From Ectobius pallidus (Eukaryota; Arthropoda; Insecta; Blattodea; Ectobiidae), in assembly GCA_964059195.1 (NCBI GenBank), contig CAXKWD010000002.1, positions 167,840,559-167,904,558 of the forward strand: 64,000 nt of DNA, given 5' to 3'. Both the position numbers and the translations under genes were made by a program. Numbering within the stretch: position 1 is the stretch's first letter; every line of letters begins with the position of its first letter. Below are positions 11,505 through 24,191 of this stretch, piece after piece. Below the pieces are notes generated by a model, which was not told the DNA's origin, ran no database searches, and was given only the letters and a program-made list of their open reading frames with translations.

Positions 11505-11789
11505 TTCAACACTAGAAATAAGAATAACATTAACCTGCCTCGATGCAGACTCACCAGTACACACAATTCATGCTAGTATTATACAATGGTGTAAATTTTT
11601 TCAACAAATTGCCGACAACAGCCATAGTTGTACCTATTCGTAGGTACAAAACTGTACTCTTTAGCTGGCTAGAACAAAATCCATTTTATTCTATTGAAGA
11701 ATTTCTGAATGTAGATGTTGATATCACATTTTAAGTATTGTTAAGTAGCCTATAGCAACCAATGTATTGCTCAATGGTGAAATAAATTA

Positions 11790-11825
<36 letters not shown>
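11505..11825 (+). pseudogene. LINE C-terminal fragment with ATT tail
   Basis: Two frames give the typical end of a non-LTR retrotransposon ORF2. NTRNKNNINLPRCRLTST lies at about 11503-11556, then after a frameshift YNGVNFFNKLP, and FSWLEQNPFYSIEEFL ends near 11710. A short 3' region follows with GCTCAATGGTGAAATAAA and then an ATT microsatellite (about 11788-11824) that looks like the LINE tail. The same 3' wording, CTCAATGG with an A/T tail, is seen in the fragment at 25055-25582, so the two may be related. It is truncated at the 5' end and broken. Confidence 0.75.
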
Positions 11826-14235
11826 ATCACGCTTTTCGATTTTAACCTATAATTTGACTGGCCTATATGTAGTTCTGATCATATCTAAAGACCTATATTT
11901 TGATTCTGTTAAACCAGGGATTCACCTAGAACATAGTACTTCGTCGCTAACCAGGATTACCTGTAACCGTTAACATGAATTTATGAACGTGTGTAATATA
12001 TTCAGTGATTCCTAAATGTTTTTTTAATTTAAAAAAGTCCACGTTATCCCCTTATAATGCCTGTAGGTTCATTTCAGAATTACGGATATCCTAAAGCTGT
12101 TAAAGGGGCAGATGATTATATTGCACCTGTAACAGATTTCCTCATTTTTACCAGACAATTTTGAATTACTCCATTCCTTGTCATTTACGGTATTCTGTAT
12201 ACACTTTCGATGTTAATCTATATAATTAACATTCAGCAACCAATAAAACGTGCGTACTATTTTCATTTCCCTGATAACTAGGATAACATGTTACATAACT
12301 GAACTGAAATTGTCAAGAGTATTTGATCTTTTTTTCTCCCCTAACCACCCATTGAGCATAGTCCGAACAAAACGCAAAACACCTACAGTCGTTTTGATTC
12401 ACTTTTAAAATCTTTCAGCAGACTAAGACTTCTTTCTTGCACTGTATCCATTAATGTTTTCCCCCTTGATATTATCAAACTTAAAAAAAAGAAATCACTT
12501 CAAAGAGTTGGCCTCACCTTATTGATAATGAACGAATTGCCTTCTAATCTTGGAGCTCGATTTTTCCCCCTGTAGAGTTGCTGGTGATAATTGTTTCTCT
12601 AAAATCGCAAGGGCACTTTTGGCACACGAAATGATGGCTACTTCACCCTCAGTAATTTCGTAATTATTTTAGTTTTTCTCTAGTTTTACCTGCCTGGTTT
12701 TGCATTGTAATTGTTCCAGTTTTTATGATTCCTTTTTAATCATACAGATTACACAAATCAGGGTATAGTAATATTAAAATGACTTCCCTATTACAAATCT
12801 TAGCAAACATTTGTGAATCAATTTAAGACCAGTTTTACTAAGTCTTAGTGGGCTATTAAGCATTAAGTAATGCCGTTGAAGTTGGTGCAAAAAAATAGCC
12901 TATATAGCAAATTGAACCTACAAATTTGACCAAATCCGTATTTCATTTTTGCACTAACAAGAAAAGTCAGCTGTTATTGTGGAGACTGGTGTCGTGATTT
13001 TGCTTCCACCTGCCATTGCTTCTACTGAACCCAAATCCTGCGAGTCATGGAGGTTTTACGAGAGAAAGAAAATTTGGCAACAACGGCAAGCTTTCAAGGG
13101 CGTCATTATTTTCTTGATACTATCCTCGGTTATTTTGTTTTTATCTTGTTTTTTACGGGCTTTGCAAATATAGTAATCACTAGTAGACAGAAGAGGATTG
13201 AAATGCATGTTATATAATAGTTGTATCAAAATTACTATTTCTCCTATTAAAAAGCACATTGCACATTTGTTTTTCTGATTCCATTGTTGCACTAACATAG
13301 GCATTTCCATGATCACATGTTAGACTAGTTAAGGATGTCACAGACCATGACCGTGTAGACGCCATTTTGAAATACTGTAGCTGCAATAGAACTTGGTACA
13401 TACCATAATCTATCCCTCTTATACTTTATACAATGGACCAGGCAAATTAAACTCAATTTTTACCGAGGGCCAACTCGACTTGATAAATTGAAGTACAAGG
13501 GCTACATGCAGAAATGAAAATATAACCTTTGTTCTTACCATAGAATAAAACACTACACATCATTCTTGTAATTCTTGTCATTTGATGCTATAAGTAAATT
13601 ACATATGTGTGTATGTGTGTAAAAAGTGTGGATAACCGAAATAATAGGACTTTAACAAAATTAATTACGGCTTATAGTCTTACACTCATTATTCATTCAT
13701 TGTTTTATGTTGGAAGCACAATGACTGAAGTCAAACGCAATTTGGGAAAAGCCTGAATAACAAAATTACAAAGTGGTCTTGCCCTCGTAATTTTAAATTT
13801 CAGTCATATAAATCCCTGCAGTAGCCTATTTAACATGAATGTCAAATCTTCAAGCCAAATACTATCGTCACCATAGCTTATCGGATGATTCGGCTATAAT
13901 TTCTATTAGAACTTTAATTTCTTCTCGAAAGGGCCAAAAGCGTTTAAAACTTATGACAAGAAATCCAGAAAATTTCTTAATAGCATGGGAAGCCCTGAAA
14001 TTCTAATAAAAGTAGGAAACTGATGTTGATTCAGCCCCCTAGAACGAATAAAATTCGCTGTTTACGATTTTAAAAAAGAAATGTCCACTATATTGTTTTG
14101 AGCATAGTGCTTCCTGGTGCAGGTACCGCAATATATAAGCCTACAGTAATTTATGAGACACGTGCTGATGGAAAATCAGATCTCATTTTACATTTATTTT
14201 TGGCATAATATTTTTATACATTTTGTCTAAACCTT
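11826..14235. other. No recognised feature
   Basis: About 2.4 kb of AT-rich DNA. The overlapping ORFs at 12979-13401 on both strands include a hydrophobic stretch (VIIFLILSSVILFLSC), but nothing around them suggests a gene. A weak TG-rich tract is at about 13605-13620. Confidence 0.5.
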
Positions 14236-14264
14236 GAAGGGCCGCATGTTTGACACACCTGCAG
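14236..14264 (-). mobile_element. Possible hAT terminus (single end)
   Basis: On the minus strand this reads CAGGTGTGTCAAACATGCGG followed by CCC, like the ends of many hAT elements that start CAGGxGTGTCAAAC...GCGGCCC. I could not find the opposite end or a target duplication, so this is a solo end or a fragment. Confidence 0.35.
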
Positions 14265-14638
14265 TAGACGAACTGTGAGATGTGAACGATGGTATAAGGA
14301 GTGTAGTTAGCAATCGCTTTTTTCTAATTAAAAAAAAATAACTTAAATTATTGGTTGTTTACGTATAATGTAAAGCATGTGAGACTTGTAGGCCTGTTGT
14401 GTATTGTGCATTCCATAGATCGTAGGACTTACGCTGGAATATTTGTCCTGTAAAACAGTATCCCAGATGAAATAGAGAATAAATAAAGATCAGGCTCAGT
14501 AAGCTTACTCAGTTATGTAATTTCTTTTGTGTGAGTAATCTTCTCCTTCAGTTTTGAAAGATAGCTCAGGCCATGGAAATATTGCTTGTCAATTGTTTCG
14601 GTGTATTTAATGGAGTAAATTTCAACTGTTATTATTAA

Positions 14639-15236
14639 CTAGCATGTGCCCGCGGCTTCGCCCGCGATAATTATTTCAAAAATTAAAAATTAAGAGCATA
14701 ATAGTTAAATCATTATATTAACACCTAAATCACGTGGACTACATACCACGATTAGATAGCGTCGCCTGGTAAAAGCGACCTCAGATTCGAGTTCCTTGGC
14801 CCAGAAAATCGAACGATGTTTAACCATATTTAGGTCTATGTTGATTATCCCTCTTCCGTGTAGGTTGAAAATTTCATATGTCTACGGGCCTTGACATTCT
14901 AAACAAATGAATCGACCAGCGTGGGCTTACAACATTCTAGCGATCGCGATGCTTTTATTGCCACGGTATGAAAAAAAATAGCCAAAGCCAACTGCAATTG
15001 ATTTGACATTGAAATGTATTACTGAAATCTGATGCTTCGACAGCGCTAAAATCACGTTTTCTGCCAGTTTTTCACTCATAACTCGCGAACGAAAGCTAAA
15101 ATTAAAAATCCGGCTTCGATGCGCATTCGCCCACCTTTCAGCCCACCTATGTTTAAAATTTCAGATCTCTGCGTTCAGTAGATTTCGATGGGCATCGTGG
15201 ACAGACAGACAAACACGTCCTTTTATTATTTTAAGA
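14639..15236 (+). mobile_element. RTE-like non-LTR repeat, head-to-tail copy 1
   Basis: Starts CTAGCATGTGCCCGCGGCTT and ends in a GACAGACAGAC block followed by CCTTTTATTATTTTAAGA. The same structure repeats directly in the next 666 bp. This wording (CGCGGCTTCGCCCGCG at one end, GACAGACAGA plus TTTTAT at the other) is characteristic of RTE-type LINE termini in arthropods. I see no reverse-transcriptase coding, so both copies look like short internally deleted or terminal fragments. The family call rests on this resemblance. Confidence 0.65.
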
Positions 15237-15902
15237 TAGCATGTGCCCGCGGCTTCCCCCGCGATAATTATTTCAAAAATTAAAAATTAAGAGCATAATA
15301 GTTAAATCATTATATTAACACCTAAATCATGTGGACTACATATCACGATTAGATAGCGTCACCTGGTAAAAGCGACCTCAGATTCGAGTTCCTTGGCCCA
15401 GAAAACCCCCATATAGTGAGTTTCGTCCAAATCTAACAACGTTTGACCATATTCAGGCTAATATTGATTATCCCTATAATAATAATAATAATAATAATAA
15501 TCCTCTTCGGTGTAGGTTGAAAATTTCATATTATGTTTGCGTGCCGTGACATTAAAAACAAATGAATCGACCAGCGTGAGCTACAACATTCAAGAGATCG
15601 CGATGCTTTTCTGTCGAAGGTATGACAAAAATAGCCAAAGCCTAGTGTAATTGATTTGTATTACTGAAAACTCATGCTTCGAAAACGCAAAAAAATACAG
15701 TACACATTTTCTGCCCGTTTTTCACTCATAACTCTCGAAGGAAAGCTAAAATAAAAATTCCGGCTTCGAGGTGCACTTTCCGACCCTTTAGTCCATCTAT
15801 GTTTAAAATTTCAGATCTCTGCGTTCAGTAGATTTCGCTGGGCATCGCGGACAGACAGACAGACAGACGGAGGACAGACACTTCCTTTTATTAATATAGA
15901 TA
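15237..15902 (+). mobile_element. RTE-like non-LTR repeat, head-to-tail copy 2
   Basis: A direct repeat of the preceding copy, alike nearly throughout, including the blocks CACCTAAATCA, AAAAGCGACCTCAGATTCGA and TTTCAGATCTCTGCGTTCAG. This copy has a TAA microsatellite (15476-15500) where copy 1 has only TCCCTCTTCC. It also has a longer GACA run (about 15850-15866). It ends ATTAATATAGATA. Confidence 0.65.
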
Positions 15903-15916
15903 ACTTAAATGGATAC

Positions 15917-16092
15917 GATACAGGATGAAATAGTGAGGATGATTCATGGTATGTAAATATCCAATTCGGCATTTGCCTTTACGACTAGGGAAACCATGAA
16001 AAAACCCATGTCAAATTGGCCGGCCCCGGAATTTGAACCTGGGATCTCCCGAATGCGAGCGCAAGACGTTACCATCTCGGCCACCTCGCTGG
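15917..16092 (-). mobile_element. tRNA-derived SINE A, copy 1
   Basis: On the minus strand the head has an A-box-like TGGCCGAGATGG (16073-16084) and a B-box-like GTTCAAATTC (about 16029-16040). A body with GGCCGGCCAATTTGACAT follows, ending CATCCTGTATC. A closely similar copy lies at 26330-26503. These are RNA polymerase III promoter elements of a tRNA-related SINE. Confidence 0.75.
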
Positions 16093-17965
16093 TTATTCAA
16101 TGTTTTTACTTCAAAGTGCGGTTTTGCGAAACGCGAAATATGTTGTACTAATGCATAATCAATTCTACAAGTGCTCTGCCAACTCAGTTTTAATAAGTTA
16201 TCACATTAGAGTGAACTGTGGTTTGTTGAATTTTTAATTGATTAAAACAAAACCGTTATTTACTTCATGACCGCCGAATAAAACGATACCAAATCAATCA
16301 ACTTGCTCATAATTAAGTTTGAACTCATTCAGAGCAAATTCCAAATAAACGGGTTTGCCAACTAATTTTGGGGGTATTGCAATGCATTTCTGGAATACAA
16401 AAATCTGGATAATTAGGATAACAATTAGCCATCCAGTAAAATAAACCTAAAGAATACAAGACGTGTCAAAGAAGTTGTCGATAGATCAAGAGGTAACATT
16501 GCCAGTTAAGAATGAATGGTTCCTTGTAGAAAAAAAAATCACAACAAAAACACGAATAAAGTTTTAACTTATACATTTCATACATACCGGTACGAGGAGT
16601 CATGTTGCATATTATGATATACAAAGGTTACAACATCCTTAATCTATTTTCTATTGTTTAAACGTTTCCTAAAGTATTTTACAATCATCTTTTGTGCATC
16701 GTTATACATTACAATCATAAGGATGTAAAACCATACATTGTTATAGAATTTGGTAATATAGAAAAATGCATTTTGTTATTTAATAATAACTTATAATAAA
16801 TTATAGCATTGTTCTTTTGCCAGGTCATTGCATTTCGACGTAACGTTTGGTCAACTGTAAGTAAAATAGCATAATGGTAAAAAATCTTATTAAAATGTTG
16901 TCTTCAGATCTGTAATGAAGTGTTTTCTCTTGCATAGGCCTATACCTACTTATAATATATTTTTTGTCATAACTCATAATCACAACACAAATATAAAATT
17001 GAACAAAAACATTGAATAGCTGGAATGTTTCTACAGATATACCGTTAAGTCGAATAAATTAATCATGACTAGCCTAAATGTCTCATACGTCTTTCTTTCG
17101 ATTTGAATGAGTCTGAAATCAGCCAATCATAGACCTGATTCATTCAGTCTTTATCGTATTTGCCTTATGTACTCCTGCAAAAGTGATAAAGACGCGATCT
17201 ATTTTCTTTATAGTCTTATCAGGTCGGGGACTCTGTAGGCAGTGACTTAAGCATACGTCACCATTGTCTCGGTATTGACTATGGCTTATTGTGGAAATAA
17301 AGTGAATATTACGCTGACATCTGTTCAGGAATCAGTACTATAGCTTATATTTTACGGGAAATGAATTCCTTAGTTCAGCAACGTTGGCATTTAATAATTG
17401 CAATCACTAATCACCTTCTTGAACCATAAACACAACCTCAACAGCATGAATGTACACTGTTCAAATGCCGGCGAAGGGGAGGTTTCTGAGAGAGATGAAT
17501 TCAGAGTTACAATCTATTATTCCCCCGTTTTCTATAATACACTCGTCCAGGCAGCTGAGCATAGCTACATGTGTCCCTACATGCATAATAAATTTCAAGA
17601 AACAGTACTTACCATGTACTTCTTAGATCACTAGGATTTTATTAGCTTTCCTCCTTTGTTCAGAGAAAACAGCCACATCCCTATAATATAAAGCCATATG
17701 GCTAACTGACTCACTGACATCTATTATATTACGTGCGACGTCCGGGCCACGAAACAGTTTGATTAGCTCTAGAGGACAGCCAATCTGTGGCCGAGCCGCC
17801 ATAAACGTTAGTATTCGTAATTAAGGTAAACAAGGCAGGCTCAGATGTATCAGTTTTTGCCAGTAGAAATAAGATGAAATTACTTAGGCCTACTCAAAAG
17901 CATGTTTTCATTTCCAGAAATTCTCTCCAGCTGGTACATCTTTATTATTTGTCCACTCGACAGCA
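16093..17965. other. No recognised feature
   Basis: AT-rich sequence with no identifiable gene or repeat. The ORF at 17398-17634 has no known domain. TAGGCCTA words occur at 16935 and 17885. Confidence 0.5.
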
Positions 17966-17969
17966 TCTT

Positions 17970-18270
17970 AACATATTATTATTATTATTATTATTATTAT
18001 CATCATCGTCATTATTATTAGTAAACTTATTACTATTATTTTATATATACGTTATAAGTTGCATCTTTGCTACGAAGCCCCAATATGCCTGTATAACCCA
18101 GGACACTTTCAACATAATGTTACAAAGTAAGATTATATTAAATACTTTTTATATAGTTAAAACAAGGAAACCGCGCGCGCGCAGATTGCGGCTAAATGCG
18201 GGCTTCGTAGCAAAGAGTGAAAATACCGTTCGCACGGATGCAACTTACAATGTAGGCCCTGTATATATAA

Positions 18271-18304
<34 letters not shown>

Positions 18305-18320
18305 TATAAAATAAAAATAA
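17970..18320. repeat. Long inverted repeat flanked by complementary ATT/AAT microsatellites
   Basis: The left side has an ATT-rich tract (17972-18042), TATATATACG, then AAGTTGCATC and TTTGCTACGAAGCCC (18056-18081). The right side has GGGCTTCGTAGCAAA (18201-18215), GATGCAACTT (18238-18247), TATATATA and an AAT tract (18270-18302). The right arm holds about 22 bp between the two conserved blocks that the left arm lacks. The arms are therefore imperfect inverted copies that include their microsatellites, as expected for a fold-back element or two tail-to-tail insertions. The 133-codon ORF (17874-18275) spans this palindrome and is almost certainly not a gene. Confidence 0.7.
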
Positions 18321-18714
18321 TATACCCAATTACTGTGTTGAATAACACCACCCTCTCGAGGTCAAAAATGCTGTGACGATTCGGTGTTCGAACTTTATGA
18401 ATTTACATGAAAACAAGTTCACCTAGATACGATAAAATGGTAGTAATAAAAATAAAAGATATAGGCCTACTGTATGTATGACGATAAACATTTTTGATCG
18501 GTTGAAATTTCACATATTATTCTTATGCTCTATTGGACACTGCTTCATGAGCTAGTCAACAAAAAAATCTCTGCAGGGATGATTCAGTTGTCTCAGCCTC
18601 AAGCAGTGGTGTAATGTTCACCAAACGTCGGCTTGCTTATACAATCCTTTTAGTTAATTTTCACGAAAAATTCTGCCATAAGATTTAGCTCTTAGTAAAA
18701 GGACTTCTTGTTCA

Positions 18715-19045
18715 AGATCTAAAATAAGATCGTTAGAACAGTTTTCGAGAATCGCAAAAAATGAATTCTCTTCATGTAATTATAAAAGTAAGAGAAAGTG
18801 TCGCAGATCTTCTTATCACATCCTCAGAAGAAAAACCCAAATATAAAATTTAGTTTTTGTACGATTTTAATTCTTGATCTGTGCTGGTCAACCATACAGA
18901 CGTAAACCCAACAGACATGTTTCTGAAAATAATATTTTTGGATTCAAGGGACTTCAAAACGCGTACTTATGCTGAATTTCAGGTCTAACTCAGTATTTCC
19001 TTTGTCTATAGTATCTATGGCATGGTTAGAGAAAGTAATAAATTG
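18715..19045 (+). repeat. Dispersed repeat R1, copy 3
   Basis: Matches R1 copy 1 over the TTTTCGAGAA, AGAAAGTGTCGC, CCTCAGAAG, AACCCAAATA, ACATGTTTC-GAAAATA, TTCAAAACGCG and CTATAGTA blocks in order. It ends near GAGAAAGTAATAAA. It is diverged, so not a recent insertion. Confidence 0.7.
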
Positions 19046-19121
19046 ATCATTGTCTTTTTTTGTGCAAGACGAGTAATCTCCCCCCCCCCCCAGGGCAGTA
19101 GTATTATATTAGGAAACGTAA

Positions 19122-19192
19122 CTTATACCATACAAGGGATATTTGGATAGGCTATATATAGTTCTATACAAATATCCCTTGTATGGTATAAG
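19122..19192. repeat. Perfect 24-bp inverted repeat (hairpin)
   Basis: Arms 19122-19145 and 19169-19192 are exact reverse complements with a 23-base loop. The arm contains ACAAGGGATATTTG. It may be the centre of a palindromic mini-element or a structured RNA; nothing else supports a function. Confidence 0.85.
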
Positions 19193-19257
19193 AATTAAAT
19201 TTAGTACGTTACAGGAAATTTTCATTGTGATAAAATTGCATGTCATGTAATGACGAC

Positions 19258-19530
19258 AGCCTTTGTGGTCTAGCGGCTAGCGTTGCTGACTACAGATCCG
19301 CTGACTATCGATCCCCGATACCTCCTCGGATTTTTCTGATGTAAGAAGGTCTGGAATGGGGTGCACTCAGCTTCAGCAACTTGATAAAGTTGTGGCTCTG
19401 GTCAAGAAAGCCAGCAATAACGGCCGTGGGAGTGAGCATGCTAATAATGTGCCCCTAAAATCCTATCTGCGTTAGATGATATGTTGGATGGTAGACATAG
19501 TCCCACACGGGATGTAGCACCACGGAGTTT
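19258..19530 (+). mobile_element. tRNA-derived SINE B, copy 1
   Basis: The head reads TTTGTGGTCTAGCGGCTAGC (A box about 19265-19276), followed by a degenerate B box (CGATCCCC at 19310-19317). The body has CTCGGATTTTTCTGA, GTCTGGAATGGGGTGCA and, near the end, GGGATGTAGCACCA. The same order occurs on the minus strand at 27288-27568. Confidence 0.75.
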
Positions 19531-21325
19531 TTATTATGTGTATCGACGTAATTACTATAACTGCAGTGGCACAGTACGGCTACGCGATATTGGAGTTAAG
19601 CGAAACTAAACGAATCAATAAAAAGTGAAGACAACCCACAACAAAATCATTTGTCTACACTTCTTTATACCACAACAGTGAATTACAGTAGTTTAAGAAG
19701 AATTTCCATAAATAACTTCTCTGGAGGATGGTAATTTGCCGATAAGTTATGTGGCTTCCATGGCTTGATCTTACATTTATCTGTAACTACCTTTACATAA
19801 TTTATAATTAAAGTGTAAACCGTAGTGCTGAGAGTTACCAGCGGTAGTGAAAATGTTTGTGCGGTCGTTGCACACGGTCTCAAGATTCTCACAGATAATT
19901 GCCGACGATGCTGTAACAAAGAAACGCTTCCCCATAAATATGTGAAATTCTCGAGGTAACTGTGGTTTCAGGAATAATCTCGTGGCTGTGTTTGTTCACA
20001 CTTTGTATTCTTAAAAATGTAAGAGAAATGATGTAAAATAAAAGGTAGAGCGAAAAAGTATATTAACAGTTTGGGTGAATATATTTTTCAGCATATTCTT
20101 ACCCTATACAAAATCACGTCAGATCTCAACTTTCATATTCCTGCACGTACTTTTCACCGATCTGTGAGTTTGTGTCTGTCAGCTCCCAGGTCTCTCTGTA
20201 GCAGTAAGTGACGCGAGCCATATCGCCATTTTGTTTAACTTTTGAGGTTACATTTCTTGTAGAGCAAGAGTATATATCATGAAATTAAAATTTGGACGCA
20301 GAAATTCATTAATATTAGGCTATTAATCAAGCGACCAAGGAATTTTTCGTCTAGATTTGTTTTACTGCTGGTAACAGAGTGTCTAAAACATGCGAACGAA
20401 TTTGTTGTTTAATAATAATTTTATATTGTGTAAAGCTTATGAAATCAGATTACTTATTGTCGTTGTACTGTTGTTTAACACAGTTAATCAGTTCCATTGG
20501 AAGGATCATTTCACCGTGGTAAAGTCTCTATTATATGGTAGCGTGCAAAACCTATTAATTATGAGGTACCCCATATAGATAAATTAGAATTAAAACATTA
20601 TTCTATTTAATATTAATGTTTAGTTCTACTGTATTTACGTAATATGACTAATCTGAAGACAGGAAAAGAAGTGCTTCAAAAATGGTTAAAGCTAAGAGTA
20701 AATTCGCGACATGGACCTAAACAAATACTCTTGAGTTGTTCCTGTAAAACCATTTTGACTTTCGGTTGTAGGCTATATATTATCTTAGAAGTCCTACTAT
20801 TAACCATTAATCCATAATGGGCACCATCCCATAGGTCCTATTAGGAAACAAACTTAATAGTTTTGAAAAATTGAAATAATCTCTTAACTTCATGAATTCC
20901 CTAAAGTAACTGTTTGCATAGCCGACAAAGTGCAGAATCACTTTGATCATTCCAAATATCTAACATAAGTAACTCCGGAAAATGTTGAAAAGGTACCCTC
21001 TACTTTCCTCTAGCCATTTAGTGCAGTTATTTTCCTGCCAAACACATGCAGGTGGAGATTTCTGCCGTAGTTTAACATGTTTGCTTCATAAATTCCAGTA
21101 GGTCTGAATTATAGGAAACCGGTTTTAATCATGGCCATCGGCATTGATTCCTATGTGGACATAATTATAACGCACAGTTCAGTGTTAATATGTTTTAGAT
21201 ATATTCTCCCTGCCTTACTGCCTACTGCCTCCCTCTGTATACTGTATATGTAGGCTGCATTGTTACACTTGTTAGGCAACAACAACTGTCATCTAATTTC
21301 TGTTCATTTTGTTTCAGGTATGTTC

Positions 21326-21374
21326 CATTTCTACTTAATGGCGTCTTCAAACACTACATCAAGACAGTGAGTTA
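21326..21374 (+). other. Doubtful short exon candidate
   Basis: A pyrimidine-rich stretch ending TTTCAG at 21325 is followed by 49 bases open in one frame (YVPFLLNGVFKHYIKT), then ACA|GTGAGT, a good donor. This is the only place where I noticed a plausible acceptor, a short open frame and a donor close together. With no matching neighbour exons and no recognised protein, chance is the simpler explanation. Confidence 0.12.
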
Positions 21375-22565
21375 CGTCAGAATTTATGCTAGTTACTGCA
21401 TAAGCATAGGAATCATTCGATTCAGAGCCATATTTTTGCACACAGATTGCTGGTGGAGGGGAAGTACTGTACTTTACATGTCAGAGAGAAGAAAAGAAGT
21501 GTTCCCTTGCTTAATTTAATTGATTCAACTCAATGGAGTCCATTATTGTAGAATTCAGGATTCAAGAGCTTCGATGAAACTGTCTCTTGTCCATCTGAAT
21601 AATTTCATAAGCTCGTATATCTTTTGTGAAATAAATCTAGTTTTAATTTTTCTGTTGGCTTAATTAGGAAACTTTCATTATTTCTGCAACTTGCGCTATG
21701 TCTTTGTACTGTAGTTAAATTATTATTACCGACGCCAGCGTCAAACTTATCTAGTTGTATTCTGCATAGATATTTTACCGTTAACTTTTGTGAAAATTTC
21801 AGGTAGTCTACAAATTTCTGAGCTAATAATGCATGTTTAGACCGCGTGTTTCTGATTATTTGTATTTATTCATTATATATGTGTTTATTTTTTCGTAATA
21901 GGAGCCTTTTGTCGTTTTGAGCACAAGCTCATACTTGAGGGTGTACGTAACATACATGGTACGGTTACAGTTCAGTTAACCACACACCTTACTAGTTACT
22001 ATTAACTAAACAATAGTTACAATAATACTGCACATAATAATAATAATAATATTTTGGTAGCTCTGTAATATAGCACCTAGAGATTTTAATAGTTTTCCCG
22101 TGTGAATAAACTAAGCTGTTTCTTTAAAGTAGAATTCTTGTTTGTTATTAATCTATGTTCATTATATGACAGAAAAAGCAACCTAACTCTTTATCTAGGC
22201 TATCTTTATTACGTGACTTTTTAATGTTATTATTATTATTTTAATACATTTTCGCTAAAAAAAATGCAGCGCAACAGGTTTGTAATGAAGTTATACATTC
22301 ATCTGGAACATTTCAAAACTGTGTCTGGTAAAATATTACTATTAATAATAATAGTAATGAATATCTATAATCATTTCTTTAAACTATTCGTGTGCTTTTA
22401 TCATACTAATTGTAACTAATTCCTTAACATACAGTAGGTTAAAATACGATTTTTGTTACTGTTGAGGTCAAGTTAGTTTTACGACAGTCTTACGTCATTT
22501 TCTTGACAACCTGCATAAGTAACTTGTTAAATCTTACTTTATAACTGTTCCATTGTCCCTGGAAC

Positions 22566-22590
22566 GAGCTGAGCTGAGCTGAGCTGTGCT
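22566..22590. repeat. GAGCT pentamer microsatellite
   Basis: Four near-perfect GAGCT units followed by GTGCT. Unremarkable apart from its pentameric period and high GC within AT-rich DNA. Confidence 0.8.
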
Positions 22591-24191
22591 GGGCAGGCAT
22601 CTGGATGGTGTTATTGATTGTATTGTTGGTATGGTACCACAGTCTGTTTCATACTTTCCTGAACATTTCACCACATAAGTAATAGTAGATGTGGAATTAT
22701 TATTCTTAACATTATGTTCAGAATACTGATTAAAAGTCTCTGCATTAAAGACTTTTATAAACACGTTGTCTACGCATCTTTTGAACCCACATTAACCCTG
22801 GAGTACTTTCTACTGAACAAGCACAGTACGTTCGATACCATTCTTCAGAATTTTAATTAATTTGTATGGCATATTTTGTTTTACCCAATGCCACTACTAT
22901 TTTGATAGAGATTGTGGTATTCCGCTTGGCGGAAGTGTAGCCCTTTTTCTCTATTTGGGACACATTTTAGGCGGAGCTACATTATCCCAATGAGATGATG
23001 TGGGTGATAATGAATCCCAAGAAGCTACAATCTAAAATAATTATGAGACAGACTGTTCAAGAAAAATATTCACACGGTTTTCTAGTTAGTCCTATTATAA
23101 TAATTATATAGAAATATATATTATATTAAAACGTTACTATTTTATCTTGGTGCACTGTTTTCGTGATGTCATGATGATCATGAATGGATGGATCGATTAC
23201 TTCCGCCTGACAGTTCTCGAAAGTTGTTAATGCTCATTGTGCAGGTTCACTTAGTTCCTGGACACTGACCTTGGGCTTGATATAATGTCGTACCTGTGTT
23301 GATATGTTAGGTTGCCGACACTGATTATGATAGCTTGAACGGGAAATGGTTGAAAAAACACTCTCGTAGAAAAAATCGATATTCATTAGAACCCCAGGTA
23401 GAATCGTGGAAATGCAGCAATTTCAACAACCAGGCACTGGTGGCTAGTGGCTGGGAATTAGGCGAAGAGCTAGCAGGAAATAAAAAAATATGTATTTACA
23501 CTTGCTTCTACAATTTATAAACACACAGTATATCATTAGCTGATTAGCAGGATTCATAAATAATGTAGACCTACTGATTATTTAAAATTTTCATTAACCC
23601 CCCTCAAAACAATTAAGACGCCGAATGTCCAGTAACTTTGATAAGGTCACTGCTAATATCACTATCGATAGATTAAGATTAGTTAGTAAGAAAATTTACG
23701 AAGCCATGTGAACTTTATATCGCAAAAGGTACTCCTAGTGTTCGTTATTAACAACAAAGTTAAGGTTACAGAGATCCTATATTCACAAACACAATTTGCT
23801 AAGTTATATAGGCCTACACATTTACATAACCTACTCAGTAGGCCTACATATGAAAGATTGCCTGTCACTTCTATAAGGACAATTCTACATTTTCTATAAA
23901 TTTTTCTGTAAAATTGTCACACAAATCTAGAAAATTGTTATGGCATTTTTGTAAAGTTGTCAGCATTTATGAAATACACAATTATCAAAATGTAAAACTG
24001 AAAAAAAACTCTATGTCACCTGTAAAATTGTAACTTTTATGAAATGGGGCCCAGGCTTCCACGCTTACTGTTGGATGCTCGAGAGTTGGGACTCGGGGAA
24101 ACAAGCATAAGCTGTAAGGTATTGCTCGCTCTACCTCACTGCAACCCCTCTCGCCCCTTTCCATAGACAAATTGAAGCGGGTGGCGTCACG

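Noticed and set aside
13056..13173. Small membrane protein with a hydrophobic segment
   Set aside because: AT-rich DNA readily gives Phe/Ile/Leu runs; no codon bias, neighbour or family supports it.
17874..18275. 133-codon ORF, the longest in the window
   Set aside because: It runs through an ATT microsatellite and a palindromic repeat; the translation is runs of Leu/Ser and shows no domain.
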